64,000 nt of DNA from an uncultured Ferrovum sp. (GTDB lineage Bacteria; Pseudomonadota; Gammaproteobacteria; Burkholderiales; Ferrovaceae): contig CAITLJ010000031.1 in NCBI GenBank assembly GCA_903893215.1, positions 1 through 64,000 of the forward strand, read 5' to 3'. This document shows, piece after piece, positions 30,437 through 39,700 of this stretch. The translations under genes were made by a program, and so were the position numbers. Every line of letters starts with the position of its first letter. The stretch's first letter is position 1. The notes beneath the pieces were generated by a model, which saw only the letters and a program-made list of their open reading frames with translations, searched no databases and was not told the origin of the DNA.

Positions 30437-30684
30437 CAGGGATAACTCTTTAAAGGGCGCAAGGTACGATAGACCGCATCTGGAGACAAGTGATTTTGTT
30501 TAAGAAAATCATCGGATTCAAACAACTAGTTAAGGTACGAATCATTGACACGGGATTTTTTCCCACGTAATCTGCGCTCATGTTGCCACAAATTTTGACG
30601 TTAATTCGACGTACGCTGCACGACCAATCGAACCCGCGTGCCGCCTGCGATACAAAAACCTCTTAATATTCAGGCTTCTTAGAT
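30437..30684. promoter_or_regulatory. Divergent promoter region of the electron-transfer cluster
   Basis: A 248-bp AT-rich gap between the minus-strand flavoprotein and the plus-strand cytochrome genes. It holds the inverted repeat TGATTTT/AAAATCA at 30491-30511 (seven-base spacer), a good candidate for a dimeric regulator that controls both directions. No ORF in it was convincing. Exact promoters could not be fixed. Confidence 0.5.
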
Positions 30685-31584
30685 ATGAGCGATTTTTCAC
30701 TGGCATCGTCAAGCACCCCGCCGGCACGACTGGCGGGTAGCAGGGCCGGGCGCAGTGCGCGCGAAATGTGGATCGGGTTGTCACAGTTTGCGCTCGTTGC
30801 GGTGGCTTTCGCCATCACGCGTATCTGGAAGTACACGTCCGGATCGGACATGGGTTACAACCTTGGACTGGTTGGTGGCCTGATGATGCTGATCCTGCTG
30901 GTCTATCCCCTGCGCAAGCACGTGCGTTTCATGCAGAACTGGGGTCGCACCAAGCCCTGGTTCCTGTTTCACATGGCCATGGGACTGGGCGGGCCGGTGC
31001 TGGTGCTGGCGCATACTAATTTCCACTGGGGCTCGATGAACGCGGCCATCTGCCTGTTCAGCATGATCATGGTGGCGGGCAGCGGCATCATCGGGCGCTA
31101 TATATATGTTGCGATCCACCAGGATCTGACCGGTCAGCGACTCAGTCTGGGTGACCTTCAGCGTGATGCCGGCTTTCACGGTGATGAAGTGCATTCCCGT
31201 CTGGCGTTTGCGCCCGAAGTCGAGGCCAGCCTGCGCGCCTTCGAAGCCTCGGCCCAGCGTGGCCAGCACCGCGCCATGTGGAGTGCCATCAATTTCCTCA
31301 CCCTGGGTTTTCGCGCCAACAGTGTTCGTTCCAAGGCCGGTCGGTTGCTGGTGCAGGGCGTGCGCCGTCAGGCTGCCATCGATAGCTGGGACGCCGGGCG
31401 CCAGGCGCGCCGTCTACACAATGGCCGCAATCTGGTCGAGGCCTACCTGCAAGGCGTGGTAAAAGTGGCACGCTTCAATACCTGGGTGCGCCTGTTCTCG
31501 CTCTGGCACGTGGCGCACGTACCCCTGGTTTACATGCTGGCCCTGACTGCTGCGGCGCACGTTGTTGCCGTGCACATGTACTGA
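30685..31584 (+). CDS. Cytochrome b-like multi-span membrane protein of the electron-transfer cluster
   Basis: A 299-residue inner-membrane protein with about five hydrophobic helices (near 29-48, 57-76, 92-110, 118-140, 270-298). Histidines in helices suited to bind b-type haem are H96, H110 and H114 (LAHTNFHWG) and H275, H278, H292 and H297 at the C-terminus (WHVAHVP and AAAHVVAVH). No CXXCH motif occurs. A soluble, Arg-rich segment lies between helices four and five. Likely role: link the quinone pool or the adjacent Fe-S flavoprotein to the periplasmic multihaem cytochrome, whose gene starts three bases after this stop. No named family was recognised with certainty. Confidence 0.75.
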   Translation: MSDFSLASSSTPPARLAGSRAGRSAREMWIGLSQFALVAVAFAITRIWKYTSGSDMGYNLGLVGGLMMLILLVYPLRKHVRFMQNWGRTKPWFLFHMAMGLGGPVLVLAHTNFHWGSMNAAICLFSMIMVAGSGIIGRYIYVAIHQDLTGQRLSLGDLQRDAGFHGDEVHSRLAFAPEVEASLRAFEASAQRGQHRAMWSAINFLTLGFRANSVRSKAGRLLVQGVRRQAAIDSWDAGRQARRLHNGRNLVEAYLQGVVKVARFNTWVRLFSLWHVAHVPLVYMLALTAAAHVVAVHMY

Positions 31585-31587
31585 GCA

Positions 31588-33705
31588 GTGTCGGTCCTGT
31601 TCGTGCGCTTTCACGCCAACTTCTCCCAAATCCTGCGCAGCGCCCTCGCGGTCGCTGTGCTGCTGTTTGCATGCCTGTTTGTCGCGCAGGCGCAAGCGGG
31701 GGTGCTCGAGGGCGTGCTGGAGCCGGGTGCCACCATTGAAGGGCATGCCAAGGCCGAGAAGGAATGCAGCAACTGCCATTCCAACTTCAATCGCACCGGC
31801 CAGGACACGCTGTGCATTGATTGCCACAAGGAAATTGCCCGTGACCTGAAGGAAAAACACGGTTTCCACGGCAAGATGACGCGCGAGGCCTGCAAGAGCT
31901 GCCATACCGAACACAAAGGGCGGACTGCCAGAATCGCCGAATTCAACCAGCAGCAGTTCAACCACAAGCTGACCGAGTTCAAGCTGGAAGGCGCGCACAT
32001 CAAGACCGCATGCAAGAGCTGCCATGTGGCCACGGTCAAGTACCGCGATACCGCCACCACCTGCAACGGCTGTCACAAGAAGGACGACAAGCACAAGCAG
32101 CGCTATGGCCCCAAATGTGACACCTGTCATTCGGTGGCGAACTGGAAGGAAATCCTGTTCAACCATGACCGGGACACCAAGTACGCGCTGCACGGCAAGC
32201 ACGTCAGCACCAAGTGCGATGACTGCCACACTGGTAACGATCTTTATCACGACAAGATTGGCACGGACTGCGTGTCGTGCCACAAGAAAGACGACAAGCA
32301 CAAGGGCACGCTGGGGCCAGATTGCGCCAAGTGCCATACCGAAAAGTCCTGGAAGGACGAAAAGTTCGACCACGACAAGACGCGCTTCCCGCTTGAAGGC
32401 AAGCATGATGACGTGGAATGCAAGGGCTGCCATAAGAGCACCAATTTCAAGGAAGCGCCGCGCGATTGCCTGTCCTGTCACAGGAAGGATGACAAGCACA
32501 AGGGCAATTTCGGTCCCAAGTGCGAGTCCTGCCACAATGCGGTGGCCTGGAAGGTGATCCTTTTTGATCACACGCGCGATACCAAATACCCGCTGCGCTG
32601 GAAGCACATGCAGGTGAAGTGCACGGATTGCCATGCCGGCGACCTTTACAAGGACAAGCTGAAGGAAGATTGCCTGTCTTGTCACAAGAAGGATGACAAG
32701 CACAATGGCACGCTGGGCACACGCTGCGAGGACTGCCACAGTGAGAAGGACTGGAAGGACGTGGGCAAGAAATTCGACCATAGCAAGACCAAGTTCCCGC
32801 TGCTCGGCAAGCATGAGCCGGTCAAGTGTGATGACTGCCACAAGTCCAAGGTGTACAACGAGGCCCCCAAGGATTGCCTGTCATGCCATCGCAAGGACGA
32901 TACCCACAAGGGCCGTTTTGGCGTGAAGTGTGAAACCTGCCATAACGCCAATTCCTGGAAGGAAATCCTGTTCAATCACGACAAGGACACCAAGTATCCG
33001 CTGCGTGGCAAACACATCAAGACCAAGTGTGATGACTGTCATACCGGCAATCTGTACAACGACAAGCTCAAGCAGGATTGCATTGCCTGCCACCGCAAGG
33101 ATGACAAGCACGAAGGTCAGGAGGGCACCAAGTGCGAGCGTTGTCACGTCGAGAAGGACTGGAAGACCATCGTGCGTTTTGACCACGGACTCACGCGCTT
33201 CCCCTTGCTCGGCAAGCACGAGAAGGCCGAGTGCAAAAGCTGCCACGAAACGCCCAGGTTCAAGGACGCCAAGGTGGATTGCGTGTCCTGTCATGCGAAG
33301 GAAGACGACAAGACCCACAAGCGCAGGCTGGGGACCATGTGTGAGCTTTGCCACAATGCACGCGACTGGAAGCATTGGGATTTTGATCATGACAAGCGCA
33401 CCAAATTCATGCTGGATGGCGGGCACAAGGGCCTCGACTGTTACGCTTGTCACAAGCGGCCTGCTGACAAGCGCGCCTCGCTGTCGAGCACCTGCGTCAG
33501 TTGTCATGGCAGCGATGATGTGCACGAAGGCAAGTTCGGCAAGGTGTGCGAGCAATGCCACGTGACCAGCAAGTGGAAAGTGATCAAGGAAGGCTCCGGA
33601 GCAAACCGGCGCAGCAGCATGTTGTGGATACCGTTGGCCAGACTAGCGCTGGGCGGCGGAGCAATCAGTTCAAGCCGTCAGCCTGTGGCAAGTGCTGGCA
33701 GTTAA
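31588..33705 (+). CDS. 27-haem periplasmic c-type cytochrome built of triheme repeats
   Basis: A 705-residue protein starting at GTG, with a signal peptide (hydrophobic SALAVAVLLFACLFVAQ, cleavage near AQAGVL) and 27 CXXCH motifs counted by eye. Three motifs form an N-terminal part; the other 24 fall into eight tandem repeats of about 67 residues, three haems each, with recurring SCHKKDDKHKG, WKEILFNHD and TKYPL.GKH. Numerous extra histidines can serve as distal ligands. The Lys-rich composition suggests a basic protein. It is probably a periplasmic electron wire between the membrane cytochrome b and the giant cytochrome. The last 40 residues (after KWKVIKEGSG) have no haem motif and look unlike the repeats; a frameshift near 33590 is possible. 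Confidence 0.93.
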   Translation: MSVLFVRFHANFSQILRSALAVAVLLFACLFVAQAQAGVLEGVLEPGATIEGHAKAEKECSNCHSNFNRTGQDTLCIDCHKEIARDLKEKHGFHGKMTREACKSCHTEHKGRTARIAEFNQQQFNHKLTEFKLEGAHIKTACKSCHVATVKYRDTATTCNGCHKKDDKHKQRYGPKCDTCHSVANWKEILFNHDRDTKYALHGKHVSTKCDDCHTGNDLYHDKIGTDCVSCHKKDDKHKGTLGPDCAKCHTEKSWKDEKFDHDKTRFPLEGKHDDVECKGCHKSTNFKEAPRDCLSCHRKDDKHKGNFGPKCESCHNAVAWKVILFDHTRDTKYPLRWKHMQVKCTDCHAGDLYKDKLKEDCLSCHKKDDKHNGTLGTRCEDCHSEKDWKDVGKKFDHSKTKFPLLGKHEPVKCDDCHKSKVYNEAPKDCLSCHRKDDTHKGRFGVKCETCHNANSWKEILFNHDKDTKYPLRGKHIKTKCDDCHTGNLYNDKLKQDCIACHRKDDKHEGQEGTKCERCHVEKDWKTIVRFDHGLTRFPLLGKHEKAECKSCHETPRFKDAKVDCVSCHAKEDDKTHKRRLGTMCELCHNARDWKHWDFDHDKRTKFMLDGGHKGLDCYACHKRPADKRASLSSTCVSCHGSDDVHEGKFGKVCEQCHVTSKWKVIKEGSGANRRSSMLWIPLARLALGGGAISSSRQPVASAGS
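32011..33561 (+). repeat. Eight in-frame tandem repeats of about 200 bp encoding triheme modules
   Basis: From 32011 to the last CXXCH at 33561 the coding sequence repeats about every 200-207 bp. Each unit has three haem motifs in the order C-x-x-CH (TG/KS), SCH+KDDKH, CxxCH-x4-W, then FDH/FNH-D and KYPL-x-GKH. The units are diverged at DNA level, showing an old expansion under protein-level constraint. Confidence 0.85.
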
Positions 33706-33726
33706 GGTGTTAGCGTGGGGTTCAGA

Positions 33727-36700
33727 ATGAAGACAAAAACCGGATCTGATTTCATGAGTGTCTTTCGCCAGCTGATGCTGGCGTTGGCATTTGCTTTGGC
33801 CAGCCTGATGTTGCCCGGCCAGGCACAGGCTCAAACGTCACCGGCCAGCTTCAACCATGACACCACCATGTTTTCGCTGCGTGGTGCGCATGAAATCGTG
33901 CGTTGCGAAACATGTCACGTGAACGGCGTGTTCAAGGGCACCGTGCGCCAGTGCGACATCTGTCACGCCAAGGGCAACAAGATGGGCGCTGTTCCCATGA
34001 CCGTGAACCACATCCCGGTCACCGATACCTGCGACGTGTGCCACAACACGTCCACCTTTGCCGGCACCCAGTTCACCCACGCCATGGTGATGCCGGGCAC
34101 CTGTAACACCTGCCACAATGGTTACTACGCCAAGGGTAAGAGCCCCAGCCCGCCGCACCCGGTCACCAGCGCCTCCTGCGACCTGTGTCACAGCATCGGT
34201 TCCTTCCTCAATGCCATCCGCTTCGATCACGCGGCATCGGGCATTTTTGCCGCACCGACGCACGCCGGCCCCGCCTGCGATTCCTGCCACAACGGCGTAC
34301 GTGCGGAAGGTAAAGACCCCGGTCATGTGCCGGTGCCATCCAGTGCTGCCTGTGACGATTGCCATCGCCAGACCGCAGCCTGGAAACCGGCATTGTTTGC
34401 CCATGAGGCTGCGGGCATTTCTTCGCAGCCCAAGCTGGGCCCCGCCTGCTCGTCCTGTCACAACGGCACCAAATATCTGGGCAAGCCAGCCGGCAATGCA
34501 CACATCCCGACCGCGCAGGACTGCTCGCTGTGCCATGGCACTTCACCGATCGTGAACCCGGGCGGTTTTGCGCTGGGTCAGATGGACCACACCGGCATCA
34601 CCACCAACTGCGCCAGCTGCCATGGCTACAACTCGCCGTATCCGCCGCTGGCCGGCAAGCCGGTGGTCACGCCCAACTCCTACCTGTCCAACCACATTCC
34701 GGTGCAGGGCGTGGCCTGCGAGGCCTGCCACAGCGCCAGCATGTTCGATTCATTTGCCGGTGCGGTGATGAACCACTCGGTGGTGACTGGCACCAGTTGC
34801 GCCACCTGCCACGAAGACGGCACCAACTTTGCCGGCAAGACCAATTCCACGCTCACAGTGATGCGCTCTACCCTGGGCACACACTACCCGGTGCCGCTCA
34901 ATATTGCCTGTTCGGTCTGTCATACCAGCACCACCGACTTCAGCCAGGGAATTGTGTACAGCCCGAGCGGCCTGCACCAGGCCGCCGTGGTCAACGCCGG
35001 CTGCGCCAGCTGCCACAGTGACGGCAGCGGCCCGTTTGCCGCCAAGCAAAGCCTGGTCAACCTGTCGGCAACGGCCGGTGTCAGCGCCAGCGGCCTGCCG
35101 CACATCGCACTCAACGCCAACGTGGATTGTTCCAGCTGTCACGTGGCCGGCACGATCAGCAGTTTCAACCCGGGCAATAATGGTTTCCGCCTGCCAATCG
35201 GCATCACCACCCCCAGCCTGAACTCTGCGCAGCACGCTTATGTGTCGACAAGTTGCACTACCTGTCACGGCGGCACCACCACGTCGGATTCGGCGGCCAG
35301 GTTTGCCGGTATCGTAGCCAGCGGGGCTTCGGCGGGAGACACCTGGCCACCGGCCAGCCTGGATGCAGCGCACCAGTCCTATGGCAACAACTGCGCCGGC
35401 TGTCATGCCACCACACCAACATTCCTGAGCAACGGTGCTGGTAACGTCAAGCCCGCTGGCCACATTCCGGTCGGTAGCCTGACCTGCGTGACCTGTCACG
35501 GTGCGCCGGCCTCGTACACGGCCCCCAACCTGGTTGCCACGCATACCACCGGGCAAGCCTGTGCGGTCTGTCACAACAGCACCCAGTCGTCGGCAGCGGC
35601 CTCGCTCGGCACGCCGCTGCTGCGCTTTAACAGTGACAATGGCAACCACATCCCGCTGCTGGGCAACCTGGCAAACGCCAGCGCCGGTGCGGGTACCCCA
35701 ACCTGTGATTCTGCCGGTTGTCACGCCAATTACAGTGCGTCCGGCCAGTCATTTGTGCTTGGTGCCGGGGCGAATCCGTCACAGGGACAACTGAACACGC
35801 CGACACTGAATACCCTCGGACATAACACCGTCTATGCCGCAGGCAGCACGTCCTGCTCGAGCTGCCATGAAAACGGCGCTGGTCCATATCAAGGCATGCT
35901 GGCCACCAACAACACCACCAGCAGTCGCGGCGACACGCGTCCCACCTACGGCAATCACCCGACTGCGGCAGCCGGTGGCGATTGCTCGAACTGCCACTCC
36001 ACCACGCCGATGTTTAATCAGAACTACTCGCAGAATGCGCAGCCCGCAGGCCACATTCCGGGCGGTTCGGCCACCTGTTTGCAGTGCCATACGGTAGCAA
36101 ACGGCAGCAACTTCGCATTGCCCAGCGTGGCGGCAACCCACTCCTCGCAGAACCAGGCGTGTTCGGTGTGCCATAACGCCACGGTCAATGCAGGCATCAC
36201 CAACCACTTGGCGGCGCTAAGCACCACGGGCTACACGCCGGGGCTGCCGCTCTATAACGACACAACGCACTTTCCAATTGGCGCCACGGATTGTGCAGCG
36301 TCGGGGTGTCATGCGTCCTATGCAACGTCAACCGTGTTCACTCTGGCACGCACGGCGTCAGGTTCGCCTTCCGTGGCCTTTGCCGGCCATGCGTCGGTGA
36401 CCTCGCAAACCTGCGTCAGTTGCCATCAGGCAGGTTCCAATTTCAAGGGCATGGTCACGTTGGCCACTGCCAATCCGACCGACGTAGTCCCGTCGACAGA
36501 CGCGCTGCACCAGAATTACACCGGCGATTGCGGCACCTGCCACACCACGTCGCCGCTGTTCATGACCAACCCCATCACGCTGCCGCCCAACCATATTCCC
36601 ACGGGTACAGTGGGTACAAAATGTACCAGCTGCCATGTGTCCGGTAATTACACAACAGCTGCGCCGGTCAACCTGGTCACCACCCACGCCACTGGCACGG

Positions 36701-39700
36701 CCAAATGCGCAACGTGTCACGACAGCTCCGTGGCCGCAGGCTTCCTGACCGATCACGCGATTGTTTCGCAGGCTTCGGTCACGAATCACATTCCGTTCGG
36801 TACGCTGGATTGCGTGTCGTGCCACAACAACTACAGTGCCGCCGCACCCAATTTCAAGATCGGTACCGGTCTGGCGTCGATCACCACGCCTACCCTGAAC
36901 GTGGCGCAGCATACCCTGGTGGCCGGGGCCGGCCTCACTACCTGTGGTACCTGTCACACCCAGCCCACCGGTACCGTGTATTACGGCATGGTGGCCAGCA
37001 AGGTGGGGGGCGGTGACCAGTTCCCGAGCGTTACCGAGGACCCCAGTCATCAGACCTATACCGGTGATTGCTCAGCCTGTCACACCACTACGCCCACGTT
37101 TGTAAACAATGCAAACGGAAACGCCAAGCCGACCGGTCACATCCCGACCGGCACCCTGGCCTGTGCCACCTGTCACGGCAGCCCCGCCTCCTATACGGCG
37201 CCCAATCTGGTGGCTACCCATACCACCGGCCTGGCCTGCGCCGCCTGTCACAACGGCACCCAGTCGTCGGCTGCGGCCAATCTTGGCACGCCTGTTCTGC
37301 GTTACAACAGTGATAACGGCAACCACATTCCTATCGGCACACTGGGCAGCACCACAGCCGCGGCCGGGGCACTGACCTGCAACGCGTCGGGTTGCCATAA
37401 CAATTACACGGCCTCCGGTCAGAACTTCATCCTGGGTTCTGGCGCCACGCCAACCAATGCGCAGATCACGACGCCGACACTGGCGGTGACTGGTCATAAC
37501 AGCGTGCTGGCGGCGGGGGTGACGGGTTGCAACACCTGTCATGCATCGAGCAGCCTGTATCAGGGCATGGTGGCCACCATCAATACCAGTGCCACTTCCG
37601 GTACGGCGGGTGACACCCGTCCGACCTACAACGGCCACCCGACCGGCACCACGGATTGTGGATCGTGTCACTCCACCACACCCACCTTCAAGTCGTCGCC
37701 GTCCACCTCGGCCCAACCGGCCGGCCATATTCCCAGCGGCTCGGCGGCCTGTAGCGCCTGCCATACGGCGGCCAGTGGTAACAATTTTGGTCCGCCCGAC
37801 ATCGGCCTGACCCACTCCAGCCAGTCCCAGGCGTGCTCGGTATGCCATAACGCCACTGTCAGCAACGCTATCACTGCCAATGCCGCTGCACTCGGTTACG
37901 GTGGTACAGCGGCCAAGCCCACGGTGTACAACGACACCACGCACTTCCCGATCGGCAGCACCGATTGCGCGGCGTCGGGATGCCATTCCGCCTATGCCAC
38001 GTCCGCCGTGTTCACGCTGTCCAGAACGGCGGCAGGTTCGCCTTCGGTGGCATTCGCCGGCCACAGTTCGGTGACCTCGCAGACCTGCGTCAGCTGTCAC
38101 CTGGCTGGCGCCAATTTCAAGGGCATGGTGACGTTGGCCAGCGCCAACCCCACCGATGTGTTCCCGTCGACGGACGCACTGCACCAGAGCTACACCGGCG
38201 ACTGCGGCACCTGCCATACGACCACCCCGCTGTTCATGACCAACCCGAGCGTGCTGCCACCCAAGCACATTCCGATTGGCTCTGTGGGGGTTGCCTGCAC
38301 CAACTGCCATGTCTCGGGCAATTACGCCACCTCGGCACCGGTCAACCTGGTCACCACGCACACCACCGGCCAGACCTGTCTGACCTGCCACGCGTCAGCG
38401 GTTTCGGGCACGTTCCTGACCGACACGCCGATCAAGAACGAAGCTTCGGTGGCTGGTCACATTCCCTTTGGGACCGCTGACTGCGCTATCTGCCACGGCA
38501 ATTACACCGCCAGCGTGACCAACTTCAAGATGAACGTTACGGGCACGGCGTCGATCACGGTACCCACGCTGAACGTGGCCCAGCATGCTGCGGTGGCCTC
38601 GGCCGGTCAGACCACCTGTAGCACCTGCCACACCAGCGCCACCGGCACGGTATATCTGGGCATGTTGTCTACACGGGTTGGGGGTGGTGATCAGGTACCG
38701 AGTGCAGCAGAAGACGCCGCGCACCCGGTCGTGGGTGGTCAGGATTGTTCGGCCTGCCATAACACGGCGCCGACCTTCAAGACCAATGCCAGCGGTGGTC
38801 TGCCGACCAACCACATTCCGTTGACTGCTTTCCCGGCCACGCCAGCGTGTACGGCCTGCCACATCAATTCCGGCACCTACGTGACGGCGCGGATGAACCA
38901 CTCGCCCTCCACGGGGGGAGTGACCAGCGGTTGTACCACCTGTCATGGCGTCGCTGGCGTGGCACTGAGCTTTGCCAACGTGAAGCCGCTGCCGCAGCCC
39001 GCCAACCACATTCCGACCACGGTGGGCTCCATCGCCAATGCTTGCGAGAAGTGCCACGCCAATGCCGTGACGCAGAACTTCAACAGCTTTGCCGGCACTG
39101 TGATGAACCACAGCACCATCACCAGTGGCTGTATTACCTGCCACGGGGTGGGCAAGGCTTCGGCGTTCTATGGCGTGACCATGGTGGTGGCGCCGAATGC
39201 GGCAACGGACGGTCACCAGTACGTGGCCAGTCTGGCTTGCGAGACCTGCCACAACAACACCACCGTGACCGGCGGCTTTGCCAACGGCAAATTTGTGCAC
39301 TCCACCGTGAGTGGCACCACCTGCATGTCCTGCCATGAAATTACCGGCAATCCAGGTGCCAAGACGTTCAGCGGTGTGCCCAGCATCTGGATGCGCAACA
39401 GCAAAACCCACTATTACCCCGGAGGTTCTGGCGGCGGCCCTGACTGCACCACCGGCTGTCACCAGCACAGTACCAACGACAAATCGTTGGGCACCGGCAC
39501 CACCGCAGAGCCAGCTGCCGTGCTGAGCGCCACCAGTGTGGCCTTCAGTTCCACGGCGGTGAGCACCGCAGTGACCAAGACCGTCCAGTTGAACAACCCG
39601 GGTACGGCCGCATTGACGCTGACCAGCTTCGTGATGTCGGGAACCAACTCAGCCGACTTCACGCAGACCAACACCTGCGGTACCTCGCTGGCCGCCGGCG

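Noticed and set aside
31414-32841. 475-codon minus-strand ORF across the 27-haem cytochrome
   Set aside because: It is a shadow of the repetitive, GC-rich cytochrome gene; the plus frame has 27 CXXCH motifs and a signal peptide, while the minus frame shows only repeated hydrophobic residues generated by antisense of the repeat.
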